A stretch of DNA of 17,649 nt from Bog-473 sp035483935 (GTDB lineage: Bacteria > Actinomycetota > Acidimicrobiia > Acidimicrobiales > RAAP-2), in the NCBI GenBank assembly GCA_035483935.1, contig DATHPK010000162.1, forward strand, positions 1-17,649, in the 5' to 3' direction. Shown here piece after piece: positions 6,122-12,577 of this stretch. The translations under genes were made by a program, and so were the position numbers. The notes under the pieces are model-generated. The model worked only from the letters and a program-made list of their open reading frames with translations, made no database searches and was not told the DNA's origin. Numbering within the stretch: the first letter of the stretch is position 1; each line of letters starts with the position of its first letter.

Positions 6122-7462
6122 CGCCAGGATCTCGTCGATCATCTCCACCGTGGTGTCCGGGTGCAGGAAGGCGAAACGTGCGACGGTCTCGCCCTCCCAA
6201 CTGGTCGGAGTGACGAACCCGATCTGATCGTGGAGGAGGCGAGCGGACCAGGCGTCGTAGTCCAGCTTCGCCCATCCGAGCCGGCGGAAGAGAACGATGG
6301 ACAACCCCGGCTCGCGGACCAGCTCGACGTGGGGCGTGGCGGCAATGCGTCCGGCCGCCCGTTGCGCGATCGCAAGCCCCTCCTCGACCGCCTCGCAGTA
6401 CGCGTCGAGACCGTTCACGGCCATGGAGAACCACAGGGGCAGACCGCGGGCCCGTCTCGTGAGGTGGAAGGCGTAATCGCTCGGGTTCCATTCCTCGGGG
6501 TTCTCGCTGTGCAGCACCTCCAGATACTGCGCGTCCTGTGTGTGCACCGCCTTGGCCAAATTGGGTTGCCGGTAGACCAACCCGGCGCAGTCGAACGGCG
6601 CGAAGAGCCACTTGTGGGGATCGACGATGAACGAGTCGGCGCGGTCGAATCCGGCGAACTGTGCCCGTGTCGATGGCGCGAAGAGGGCCGCCGCGCCGCC
6701 GTAGGCGCCGTCGATGTGGAACCAGAGCGAATGCTCCGCCGCGACATCGGCCACACCGTCGAGATCGTCCACGATCCCCGCGTTGGTGGTCCCCGCGGTC
6801 GCGACCACCCCGATGACGTCAGCGCGGCGCGGGTCGTCTCCCAGCGCGGCCGCGAGCGCGTGGCCCGTCAGCCGATGCTCCAACGTCGGCACGGTCAGCG
6901 CGCCGACGCCGAGCACGTGGAGCGCCTTGCCCACCGACGAATGGGCCTCCTCGCTGATGGCGACGAGCGGGCGCTCCGGCGCCGCCGCCCCGCGGCGGAA
7001 CGCCGCCGTGTCGCGGGCCACCATGAGTGCGGACAAGTTGCCGGCAGAGCCACCCGCCACGAAACAGCCGCCGGCTCCCTCGGGAAAGCCGGCCCGTTGT
7101 GCCAGCACCCCGAGCGCCTGGTTCTCGGCGACCACGACGCCGGCCGCCTCGAGCCACGACGTGCCGTGCAGGGACGAGCAGGAGATGAACATGTCGAAGA
7201 GCAACGAGGCCTTGGTCGGTGCCGCCGGGATGAAGGACAGGAACCGCGGGCTGTCGCAGGAGACGACCGCAGTGGAGAGCTTGTCGACGAAGAGCTTGAG
7301 CACGTCGGCGGCCTCGTTGCCTTCGGGCCGCATGAGCCCCGCCAGCTCCTCGTCGAGTGATTCGACCAGGCCGCCGAAGTCGAGAGCGACGGGGTCCAGG
7401 GATAGCCGCTCCCGGCACGCGGCGACGACCAGGTCGGTCATCGCCTCGTCGTAGTGGAACAT
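6110..7462 (-). CDS. group II PLP-dependent decarboxylase
   Basis: A 450-residue fold-type I decarboxylase of the aromatic-amino-acid/glutamate decarboxylase superfamily. Visible landmarks: GGSAGNLSAL (137-146), cofactor-stacking H174 in EEAHSS, D251 in HIDGAYGG, and PLP lysine K284 in VDPHKWLFAPFDCAG. It would convert an L-amino acid to the amine plus CO2; W- and H-containing substrate loops do not let me choose between aromatic and other substrates. ATG 7462 is preceded by GAGGA at good spacing; an alternative ATG at 7474 shares a base with the larC stop (TGATG) and would add four residues. Either way it is the third gene of a larB-larC-decarboxylase unit. The 3' end overlaps the DsbA-like gene by 12 bp. 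Confidence 0.92.
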   Translation of the reverse strand: MFHYDEAMTDLVVAACRERLSLDPVALDFGGLVESLDEELAGLMRPEGNEAADVLKLFVDKLSTAVVSCDSPRFLSFIPAAPTKASLLFDMFISCSSLHGTSWLEAAGVVVAENQALGVLAQRAGFPEGAGGCFVAGGSAGNLSALMVARDTAAFRRGAAAPERPLVAISEEAHSSVGKALHVLGVGALTVPTLEHRLTGHALAAALGDDPRRADVIGVVATAGTTNAGIVDDLDGVADVAAEHSLWFHIDGAYGGAAALFAPSTRAQFAGFDRADSFIVDPHKWLFAPFDCAGLVYRQPNLAKAVHTQDAQYLEVLHSENPEEWNPSDYAFHLTRRARGLPLWFSMAVNGLDAYCEAVEEGLAIAQRAAGRIAATPHVELVREPGLSIVLFRRLGWAKLDYDAWSARLLHDQIGFVTPTSWEGETVARFAFLHPDTTVEMIDEILASMS

Positions 7463-7473
7463 CGGGTTCCTCA

Positions 7474-8688
7474 TCAGGCGGGAGAGGGGTCGGGACCCGG
7501 ACCGCGATGGTGCGCCGCCCGCCATGCCTCCTCCGCCCGGCTGGCCACCTCGTGCAACGTCGCTCCCGTCTTTGCAGCAGCGAGCGCGACGTCGTCGAAC
7601 TCCGCCTTGGCGCGGCCGCTCGTCACCTTCATGCGGATGGTGACCCCGTCGATGACGACCGTCGTCATCTCGCGGGCGACCGGCCAACGCTCGACGGGCA
7701 TGGCGCGGACGCCCATCGTGCCGGTGGCCCGTGCGATCTCGCGCCGGAGCACCTCGACCCGAGTGGTCTCAGCCAGGACGTGAAGCACATGGCCCGGCCG
7801 GCCTTTCTTCATGGTCACCGAGCTCACCCAGGCGTCCAGGGCTCCGGCCTCGAGTGCCGCCCCGACTGCGTACCCGAGCTGCTCTCCGGTGACGTCGTCG
7901 AGATTCGTCTCGAGCACGAGCGCCGGCTGGCCCGACCCCACGTCCTGCTGCAACTTGCGGCCGACCACGACCTGCGTGCAGTTGGGCAGGTCTTGTAGCT
8001 CCCCCGACCCACCGCCGAAGCCCGACGACGTGATCGTCATGTCGGGCATGGGGCCAAACGAGGTGCAGAGCGCGGCCAGGATCGCCGCACCGGTCGGCGT
8101 CGTGAGCTCCAAGCTGACATCGCGACCGTACGTCGGCACGCCCTCGAGCAAGCGCACCGTTGCCGGGGCCGGGTTCGGCAGCCGTCCGTGGGCGCTGCGC
8201 ACGGTCCCCGAGCCGGTGGCCACCGCCGACGCGGTGACGGTGTCGATGCCGAGCACCTCGAGAGCGGCCGCCGTCCCCACGATGTCGATGATGGCGTCGT
8301 GTCCACCGACTTCGTGGAAGTGGACTTGGTCGAGCGGGCGACGGTGGAGCGCGGACTCGACGCTCGCCAGCGCGCGGAAGACGCGGAGAGCCCGCTCGGT
8401 CACTCTCGGAGGGAGTCCGGCGTCCTCGATCAGGGCACTGATGGAACCGTGGGTGCGCACGACGACGTCGTCGCCCCTGACGATGGCCCGGGTGCAGGCG
8501 ATACCCCCCCGCAGCGCCTCCACGAAGCTGAGGTCCCAGCCGGGCAGGGCGAGCCGGTCGAGGAGCGTGCGGATCTCGTCGACGTCCGCCCCGGCGTCGA
8601 CGAGGGAACCCAGCGCCATGTCGCCGGCGATGCCGGCGAAGCAGTGGAACCACGCCAGCGATTCCATCCCTGTGTCCGTCGCACTCAC
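7474..8688 (-). CDS. larC: LarC, nickel insertion enzyme for nickel-pincer nucleotide cofactor
   Basis: A 404-residue, uninterrupted LarC. LarC uses CTP to insert nickel into the dithio-pyridinium nucleotide, finishing the cofactor of lactate racemase and related LarA enzymes. Family landmarks: CFAGIAGDM (16-24), QVHFHEVGGHDAIIDIVG (121-138), LPNPAPATVRLL (170-181), LELTTPTGAA (193-202), ETNLDD (260-265) and VTMKKGRPGH (291-300). Some lactobacilli express LarC through a programmed frameshift; here one frame covers both halves. GTG 8688 overlaps the larB stop as GTGA, implying coupled translation; ATG 8667 is a possible alternative start that would remove seven residues. The protein ends in a histidine/proline-rich tail (AAHHRGPGPDPSPA). 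Confidence 0.95.
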   Translation of the reverse strand: MSATDTGMESLAWFHCFAGIAGDMALGSLVDAGADVDEIRTLLDRLALPGWDLSFVEALRGGIACTRAIVRGDDVVVRTHGSISALIEDAGLPPRVTERALRVFRALASVESALHRRPLDQVHFHEVGGHDAIIDIVGTAAALEVLGIDTVTASAVATGSGTVRSAHGRLPNPAPATVRLLEGVPTYGRDVSLELTTPTGAAILAALCTSFGPMPDMTITSSGFGGGSGELQDLPNCTQVVVGRKLQQDVGSGQPALVLETNLDDVTGEQLGYAVGAALEAGALDAWVSSVTMKKGRPGHVLHVLAETTRVEVLRREIARATGTMGVRAMPVERWPVAREMTTVVIDGVTIRMKVTSGRAKAEFDDVALAAAKTGATLHEVASRAEEAWRAAHHRGPGPDPSPA

Positions 8689-9446
8689 GGGAGGAGCCGG
8701 GCGATTGCGCAGGCCGCGCCATATCCGTTGTCGATGCCCACGACGGTGATGCCCGAGGAGCAGGCCGACAACATGCTGAGTAACGCGGTCACCCCTTCCA
8801 GGGCCGCCCCGTATCCCGTGCTGGTCGGTACCGCGACGACCGGCGCCGGCGTGAGGCCGCCGACGACGCTGGCCAACGCTCCCTCCATCCCGGCGATCAC
8901 GACCACCGCGTCGGCGGCGCTCAGCGAATCCATTTCGGCCAGGAGGCGGTGCAGGCCCGCGACGCCGCAGTCGCAGAGCAGCGTCGGTGCGAAGCCGAGC
9001 GCCTCGAGGACCGCACGGCATTCCGCCGCCACCGGCAGGTCGGACGTGCCTGCCGTGATCACGATCACCCGGCCGTCCCGGGAGGAGGCAGGGCGGAAGA
9101 CAAGCGTGGCGAGGCCGCCCTGCTCTGTGGCCGCGCCGGGTCCGAATCCGGCTGAGACCCCCGCCGCCGACGCCGCCTTGACCTGGTCTCCGGTTGCACG
9201 GGTGAGAAGCACGGGCGAATCCGTCCCGGCCAAGAGCTCCGCCACCACGGCGGCGCATTGCTCGGGCGTCTTGCCCGGTCCGTAGACGGCCTCGGGCAAG
9301 CCGAGCCGGAGATCGCGATGGTGATCCACCCGGGCGAAGCCCAGGTCGGCGTAGGGAAGGCGGCGGAGCTGGCGCACGGCGTCGTCGGGCGCGCAACGGC
9401 CCGCAGCGACCTCTTCGACGAGCGCGCGGAGTGAGGAGGCGTCCAT
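8685..9446 (-). CDS. larB: LarB, pyridinium-3,5-biscarboxylate mononucleotide synthase
   Basis: A 253-residue LarB. LarB carboxylates and hydrolyses nicotinic acid adenine dinucleotide to the bis-carboxylated mononucleotide, the first step of nickel-pincer cofactor synthesis. The N-terminal helical part carries LGFARVDHHRDLRLGLPEAV and YGPGKTPEQ (55-63). The PurE-like C-terminal half carries VIVITAGTSDLPVA, LCDCGVAGLHRL, VVIAGMEGALASVVGGL and PTSTGYGA. LSACSSGITVVGIDNGYGAA contains C229, at the place of the catalytic cysteine that forms a covalent adduct with the pyridine ring. ATG 9446 has an upstream AGCAGG. The stop overlaps larC by 4 bp. LarE, needed for the sulfur-transfer steps, and LarA are not in this window. 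Confidence 0.95.
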   Translation of the reverse strand: MDASSLRALVEEVAAGRCAPDDAVRQLRRLPYADLGFARVDHHRDLRLGLPEAVYGPGKTPEQCAAVVAELLAGTDSPVLLTRATGDQVKAASAAGVSAGFGPGAATEQGGLATLVFRPASSRDGRVIVITAGTSDLPVAAECRAVLEALGFAPTLLCDCGVAGLHRLLAEMDSLSAADAVVVIAGMEGALASVVGGLTPAPVVAVPTSTGYGAALEGVTALLSMLSACSSGITVVGIDNGYGAACAIARLLP

Positions 9447-9455
9447 GACCTGCTC

Positions 9456-9461
9456 TATCCT
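9456..9461 (+). promoter_or_regulatory. -10 box TATCCT of a probable leaderless pheA transcript
   Basis: TATCCT fits TANNNT and ends 8 nt before GTG 9470, and no ribosome-binding site is visible before that GTG. The simplest reading is a transcript starting at the start codon. The box sits in the 23-bp gap between pheA and the divergent larB, so the two transcription units must share or overlap control DNA. Confidence 0.5.
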
Positions 9462-9469
9462 GCCCAACC

Positions 9470-10402
9470 GTGAACCCGCCTGCGACATCGCTCGCCTACT
9501 TCGGCCCGGAGGCCACATTCACACAGGAGGCGTTGTTGGCCGAGCCCGATCTGGCAGCGGCCGACCTGAGGCCGTTGCCCTCGATCACCTCGGTGCTCGA
9601 TGCCGTCGCTCGCGGCGAGGTCGACGGCGGGTTCGTGCCGATCGAGAACGCAATCGAGGGCACCGTGAGCGCGACGATCGACGGCCTGATCCACGACGTG
9701 GACCTGTACATCCAGCGTGAGGTGGTCATGGACATCCACCTGCACCTCATGGCTCCCGCTGGAACCACGGTGGCCGATGTCCGCGCGGTCTCGTCCTATC
9801 CGCACGCCCTGGCGCAGTGCCAGAAATTCCTCGCCAAGACGCTGCCCGACGCCGAGCAGCGAGCGGCGAACTCCACGGCCGATGCGGCACGCCTGCTGGG
9901 CGAATCCCGGTCGCCCGACGGCGCGGCCATCGCGCCGCGGCTCGCGGCCGAGCGCTACGGATTGTCGATCCTGGTCGAGGACGTGGAGGACCATCCGGAC
10001 AACCAGACCAGGTTCGTCCTGGTTGCCCGGTCGCGTGTGCCGAAGCCCACCGGCCACGACAAGACGAGCGTCGTCTGTTTTCAGCGGGCGGACCATCCCG
10101 GAAGCCTGCACGGGATCCTCGGGCAGTTCGCCGCGCGCAACATAAACCTGACGAAGCTCGAGTCGCGCCCGACCAAGCAGGCGCTCGGTGACTACTGCTT
10201 CGTCATCGACCTCTCCGGGCACGTCGGCGACGAGGTGGTTGCCGACTGTCTCCGCGACCTGCATGCCGGCCTGGCCGGAGTGAAGTTCCTCGGCTCGTAC
10301 CCGGCGGCGGGCGAGCACGGTCCCGAGCATCGCCGCCAGGCCGACGCGGCCTGGCAGGCCGCCGCCGACTGGCTCAACGGATTGCGGTCCGCCATCGAAT
10401 AG
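9470..10402 (+). CDS. pheA: prephenate dehydratase with ACT domain
   Basis: A 310-residue monofunctional prephenate dehydratase, converting prephenate to phenylpyruvate in L-phenylalanine biosynthesis in the cytoplasm. Catalytic-domain landmarks: LAYFGPEATFTQEAL (8-22), VDGGFVPIENAIEGTV (51-66), the SSYPHALAQC segment (108-117), and the catalytic NQTRF motif (178-182). The ACT domain (about 198-278) has DHPGSLHGILGQFAARNINL, the LTKLESRP phenylalanine-binding loop and GDYCFVIDL, so feedback control by phenylalanine is expected. Length and layout match actinobacterial PheA, without a chorismate mutase domain. Start GTG 9470; the upstream -10 box supports leaderless translation. A C-terminal tail of about 30 residues follows the ACT domain. 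Confidence 0.96.
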   Translation: MNPPATSLAYFGPEATFTQEALLAEPDLAAADLRPLPSITSVLDAVARGEVDGGFVPIENAIEGTVSATIDGLIHDVDLYIQREVVMDIHLHLMAPAGTTVADVRAVSSYPHALAQCQKFLAKTLPDAEQRAANSTADAARLLGESRSPDGAAIAPRLAAERYGLSILVEDVEDHPDNQTRFVLVARSRVPKPTGHDKTSVVCFQRADHPGSLHGILGQFAARNINLTKLESRPTKQALGDYCFVIDLSGHVGDEVVADCLRDLHAGLAGVKFLGSYPAAGEHGPEHRRQADAAWQAAADWLNGLRSAIE

Positions 10403-10431
10403 GCGGGCCGTGAGCGACCCGGCGCCGGCGA

Positions 10432-10472
10432 GACCCCTCGCAGAGGCACTGGTACTCTGCGCCTGGGAGGTC
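10432..10472 (+). promoter_or_regulatory. hairpin able to mask the amidohydrolase ribosome-binding site
   Basis: A perfect inverted repeat, CGCAGAG (10439-10445) and CTCTGCG (10455-10461) with a 9-nt loop, lies between pheA and the amidohydrolase. An outer stem can form between GACCCCTC (10432-10439) and GGGAGGTC (10465-10472), with one mismatch and one G-U pair, burying the Shine-Dalgarno GGGAGGT just before ATG 10475. A -10-like TACTCT (10453-10458) lies inside, so the dyad could instead be an operator. No known riboswitch class is recognised. Confidence 0.4.
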
Positions 10473-10474
10473 AC

Positions 10475-11623
10475 ATGGCGTTGCCGGTCATCGACGTCGA
10501 CCAGCATCTCTTCGAGTCCAGGACGACCTGGTCCGAATTCATCGATCCTGCGCATCGGGCCGATGCGTTGTCGATCACCGACGACCCGGCCGGTTGGCCG
10601 TGGTTGACGTGGCGGGGCGAACAGCTCACGCCGCTCGAGGTGCCGATTCCCGAGCGCTCGTCACTGATCGGCGACGACCGCCTCCGCCGCCTGCGGGGCG
10701 ACCGAGCACCTGCGTCGTTCGAAGAGCTGGTCCCCGACGCGTACAGATCGGCGCGGGCGCGCCTGGCCTCGCTCGATGAGTTCGGGTTGGACGCGGCCGT
10801 CATGTTCCCCAATTACGGGCTCCTGTGGGAACAGCGACTGGCGTCCGACCGTGCCGCGCAGCGGGCGAACGCGCGCGCCTACAACCGCTACGTGGCCGGC
10901 GTGTGCGCCGACGGCGATGACCGCCTCTTCGGCGTGGCCCATCTGATGCTCCACGACCCCGCGTGGGCGGTCGAAGAGATCGCCCGGATGCGGTCCGAAG
11001 GCCTGCGCCTGGCCATGGTCGCCCCGGCCCCCGTGGATGGCAAGCCGCTGTCACACGCCGACTTCGATCCGGTCTGGTCGGCCTTCAGCGATCATGGTGT
11101 GGCCCCGGTTTTCCATGTCTCGGAGTTCGAGAGCCCCTTGCACCCGGCATGGCGACAGGGCGAGCCCGAGGACGGCGAGCGGCTCTTCGATTCCATCTTT
11201 CTTTACCTTGCTCCAGCCGTAGCGCTGGCCGATCTGATCCTGAACGGGACCCTCGAGCGCTTTCCGGATCTCCGCCTCGGCGTCGTCGAGCTCACCGCCA
11301 GCTGGGTGCCGCACTTCCTTCTCCATATCGACGGCGCGTCGGACTTCTATGCACTCAGGCACGGCGAGCCGTACCGCCGCCTCGCGCAGCGGCCATCCGC
11401 GTACTTTCTCCGCCAGGTGCGGGTGGCGGCGCTCCCTTACGAAATGCCGAATCGCCTCGTTCCACGGGTCGGGGACGACACGTACATGATCGGGAGCGAT
11501 TGGCCCCACGCAGAGGGAGTGGCCGACCCGCTGGCGGCGGCCGAGCGTGCCGTCAAAGGCCTGACCGGCACGGCGCGGACCAACATCTTGGGAGCCAATG
11601 CCTCCTGGCTCCTCGGGCTGTGA
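10475..11623 (+). CDS. amidohydrolase-2 (ACMSD-like) family metal-dependent hydrolase/decarboxylase
   Basis: A 382-residue TIM-barrel amidohydrolase. Metal-site residues are visible: DVDQH (D7, D9, H11) on strand 1, H214 in PVFHVSEF, and D342 in IGSDWPHAEG. This layout is that of the ACMSD/5-carboxyvanillate-decarboxylase branch (PF04909), whose members decarboxylate or hydrolyse aromatic-derived acids. ATG 10475 is preceded by a strong GGGAGGT with 3 nt spacing. The stop overlaps the next gene as GTGA, beginning a three-gene coupled operon with two VOC-fold proteins, which suggests a short catabolic route for a ring-derived compound. The actual substrate cannot be deduced. Confidence 0.9.
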   Translation: MALPVIDVDQHLFESRTTWSEFIDPAHRADALSITDDPAGWPWLTWRGEQLTPLEVPIPERSSLIGDDRLRRLRGDRAPASFEELVPDAYRSARARLASLDEFGLDAAVMFPNYGLLWEQRLASDRAAQRANARAYNRYVAGVCADGDDRLFGVAHLMLHDPAWAVEEIARMRSEGLRLAMVAPAPVDGKPLSHADFDPVWSAFSDHGVAPVFHVSEFESPLHPAWRQGEPEDGERLFDSIFLYLAPAVALADLILNGTLERFPDLRLGVVELTASWVPHFLLHIDGASDFYALRHGEPYRRLAQRPSAYFLRQVRVAALPYEMPNRLVPRVGDDTYMIGSDWPHAEGVADPLAAAERAVKGLTGTARTNILGANASWLLGL

Positions 11624-12114
11624 CGATCGACCTCGAGGCGGCGGCCGCCGAGCGGGAACGGCTTCGCACCGAGTACCTCGTGGCAGCGGCCGAGCGGCCG
11701 AAGTCCACCGCGCAAGGGGTGCACCACCTGGCGCTCCTCTGCTCCGACGTCGAGCGGACCATTCACTTCTACCAAGAACTTCTCGGGTTTCCGCTCGTCG
11801 AACTTTTTGAGAACCGGGACTACAAGGGTTCCACGCACCTCTTCTTCGACCTCGGGCACGACAACACCTTGGCGTTCTTCGACTTCCCCGATCTCGGACT
11901 CGGCCCGTACGCCGAAGTGTTGGGCGGCTTCCACCACCTCGCGATATCGGTGAGCCGAGAGCAGTGGGACGCCGCCCGAAAGCGACTGGACGACGCTGGC
12001 GTCGCGACGCAGATCGAGAGCGAAGTCTCCTTGTACTTCTCGGATCCAGATGGTGTGCGGCTCGAGCTCATCGCCGAAGACCTCGGGTCGCTCTACGGCA
12101 CACCGCTGCACTGA
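11620..12114 (+). CDS. VOC-superfamily (glyoxalase/extradiol-dioxygenase fold) protein
   Basis: A 164-residue two-module VOC protein. A charged N-terminal helix (residues 4-28) precedes module 1, GVHHLALLCSDVERTIHFY (H36 candidate ligand), and module 2, GFHHLAISVSREQWDAARKRL (H106) with SDPDGVRLELI (E149). This pattern binds a divalent metal and supports isomerase, lyase or ring-cleaving dioxygenase chemistry; the FYQELLGFPLVE stretch is the standard post-motif helix. GTG 11620 shares bases with the upstream TGA, and its own TGA shares one base with the next ATG, so it is translated as the middle member of a coupled operon. The frame is open far upstream, but that part is a shadow of the amidohydrolase gene. 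Confidence 0.88.
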   Translation: MTIDLEAAAAERERLRTEYLVAAAERPKSTAQGVHHLALLCSDVERTIHFYQELLGFPLVELFENRDYKGSTHLFFDLGHDNTLAFFDFPDLGLGPYAEVLGGFHHLAISVSREQWDAARKRLDDAGVATQIESEVSLYFSDPDGVRLELIAEDLGSLYGTPLH

Positions 12115-12497
12115 TGCCCGTCACAGGCCTGGCCAATCTGGCCGTGAAGGTCGCCGACCTCGAGGCGGCGTGTGCCTGGTACGAGAAGGCGGGCGCGACC
12201 GTAACTGCGCCGGTGGCGTGGGAGAACGGGCGCCGTGCCGACGTGCAATTGGGGACGTTGGCGTTGACTCTCTTCACACAGGCGATTTACGAAGATGCGT
12301 GCGCGCTGCCGGACGATTGCTTTCTGCACCCGGCCCTGTTCGTTGACGACCTCGACGCGGAACTGGCGGGCCACGACGTGCTGTGGGGACCCCGAATCGT
12401 CAGCGGATCGTTCGGAACGCGGCGGATTGCCTTCGTCGAAGCCCCCGGTGGCATCCGCCTCGAATTCATGGAGCAGATCGAGCCCCCGTCCGACTGA
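12114..12497 (+). CDS. small VOC-superfamily protein with a substituted first ligand
   Basis: A 127-residue VOC protein: GLANLAVKVADLEAACAWYE (5-24), then LHPALFVDDLDAEL (71-84) and FVEAPGGIRLEFMEQ. The position normally held by the first metal-binding histidine (GxxHxAxxV) is asparagine (N8), while H72 and E117 remain. It may bind metal weakly, use another residue, or serve a binding rather than catalytic role beside the preceding VOC protein. ATG 12114 overlaps that gene's TGA by one base (TGATG). Nothing on the + strand follows closely, so this ends the operon; the converging exporter gene ends 77 bp away. Confidence 0.82.
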   Translation: MPVTGLANLAVKVADLEAACAWYEKAGATVTAPVAWENGRRADVQLGTLALTLFTQAIYEDACALPDDCFLHPALFVDDLDAELAGHDVLWGPRIVSGSFGTRRIAFVEAPGGIRLEFMEQIEPPSD

Positions 12498-12558
12498 ACG
12501 GCGTATTGCCGCCATGGAGGACCCGTCTGCATGCGTCGCGCGGTTGAGATTCCGCCGA

Positions 12559-12577
12559 TGACTCTGAAACGGAGTCA
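12559..12577. terminator. hairpin between convergent VOC and exporter genes
   Basis: TGACTCT (12559-12565) and GGAGTCA (12571-12577) form a 7-bp stem (six standard pairs plus one T-G) around a GAAAC loop. It lies where two convergent transcripts meet and includes the exporter's stop codon. There is no T-run on either side, so it is at most a weak or factor-assisted bidirectional terminator. Confidence 0.3.

Noticed and set aside
6161..7360. 399-codon open frame on the plus strand opposite the PLP decarboxylase
   Set aside because: Shadow frame of low-complexity charged sequence; the opposite strand carries the full decarboxylase motif set.
7474..8688. Possible programmed frameshift in larC, as in some lactobacilli
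   Set aside because: All LarC motifs from GIAGDM to the C-terminal KAEFDD lie in one uninterrupted frame.
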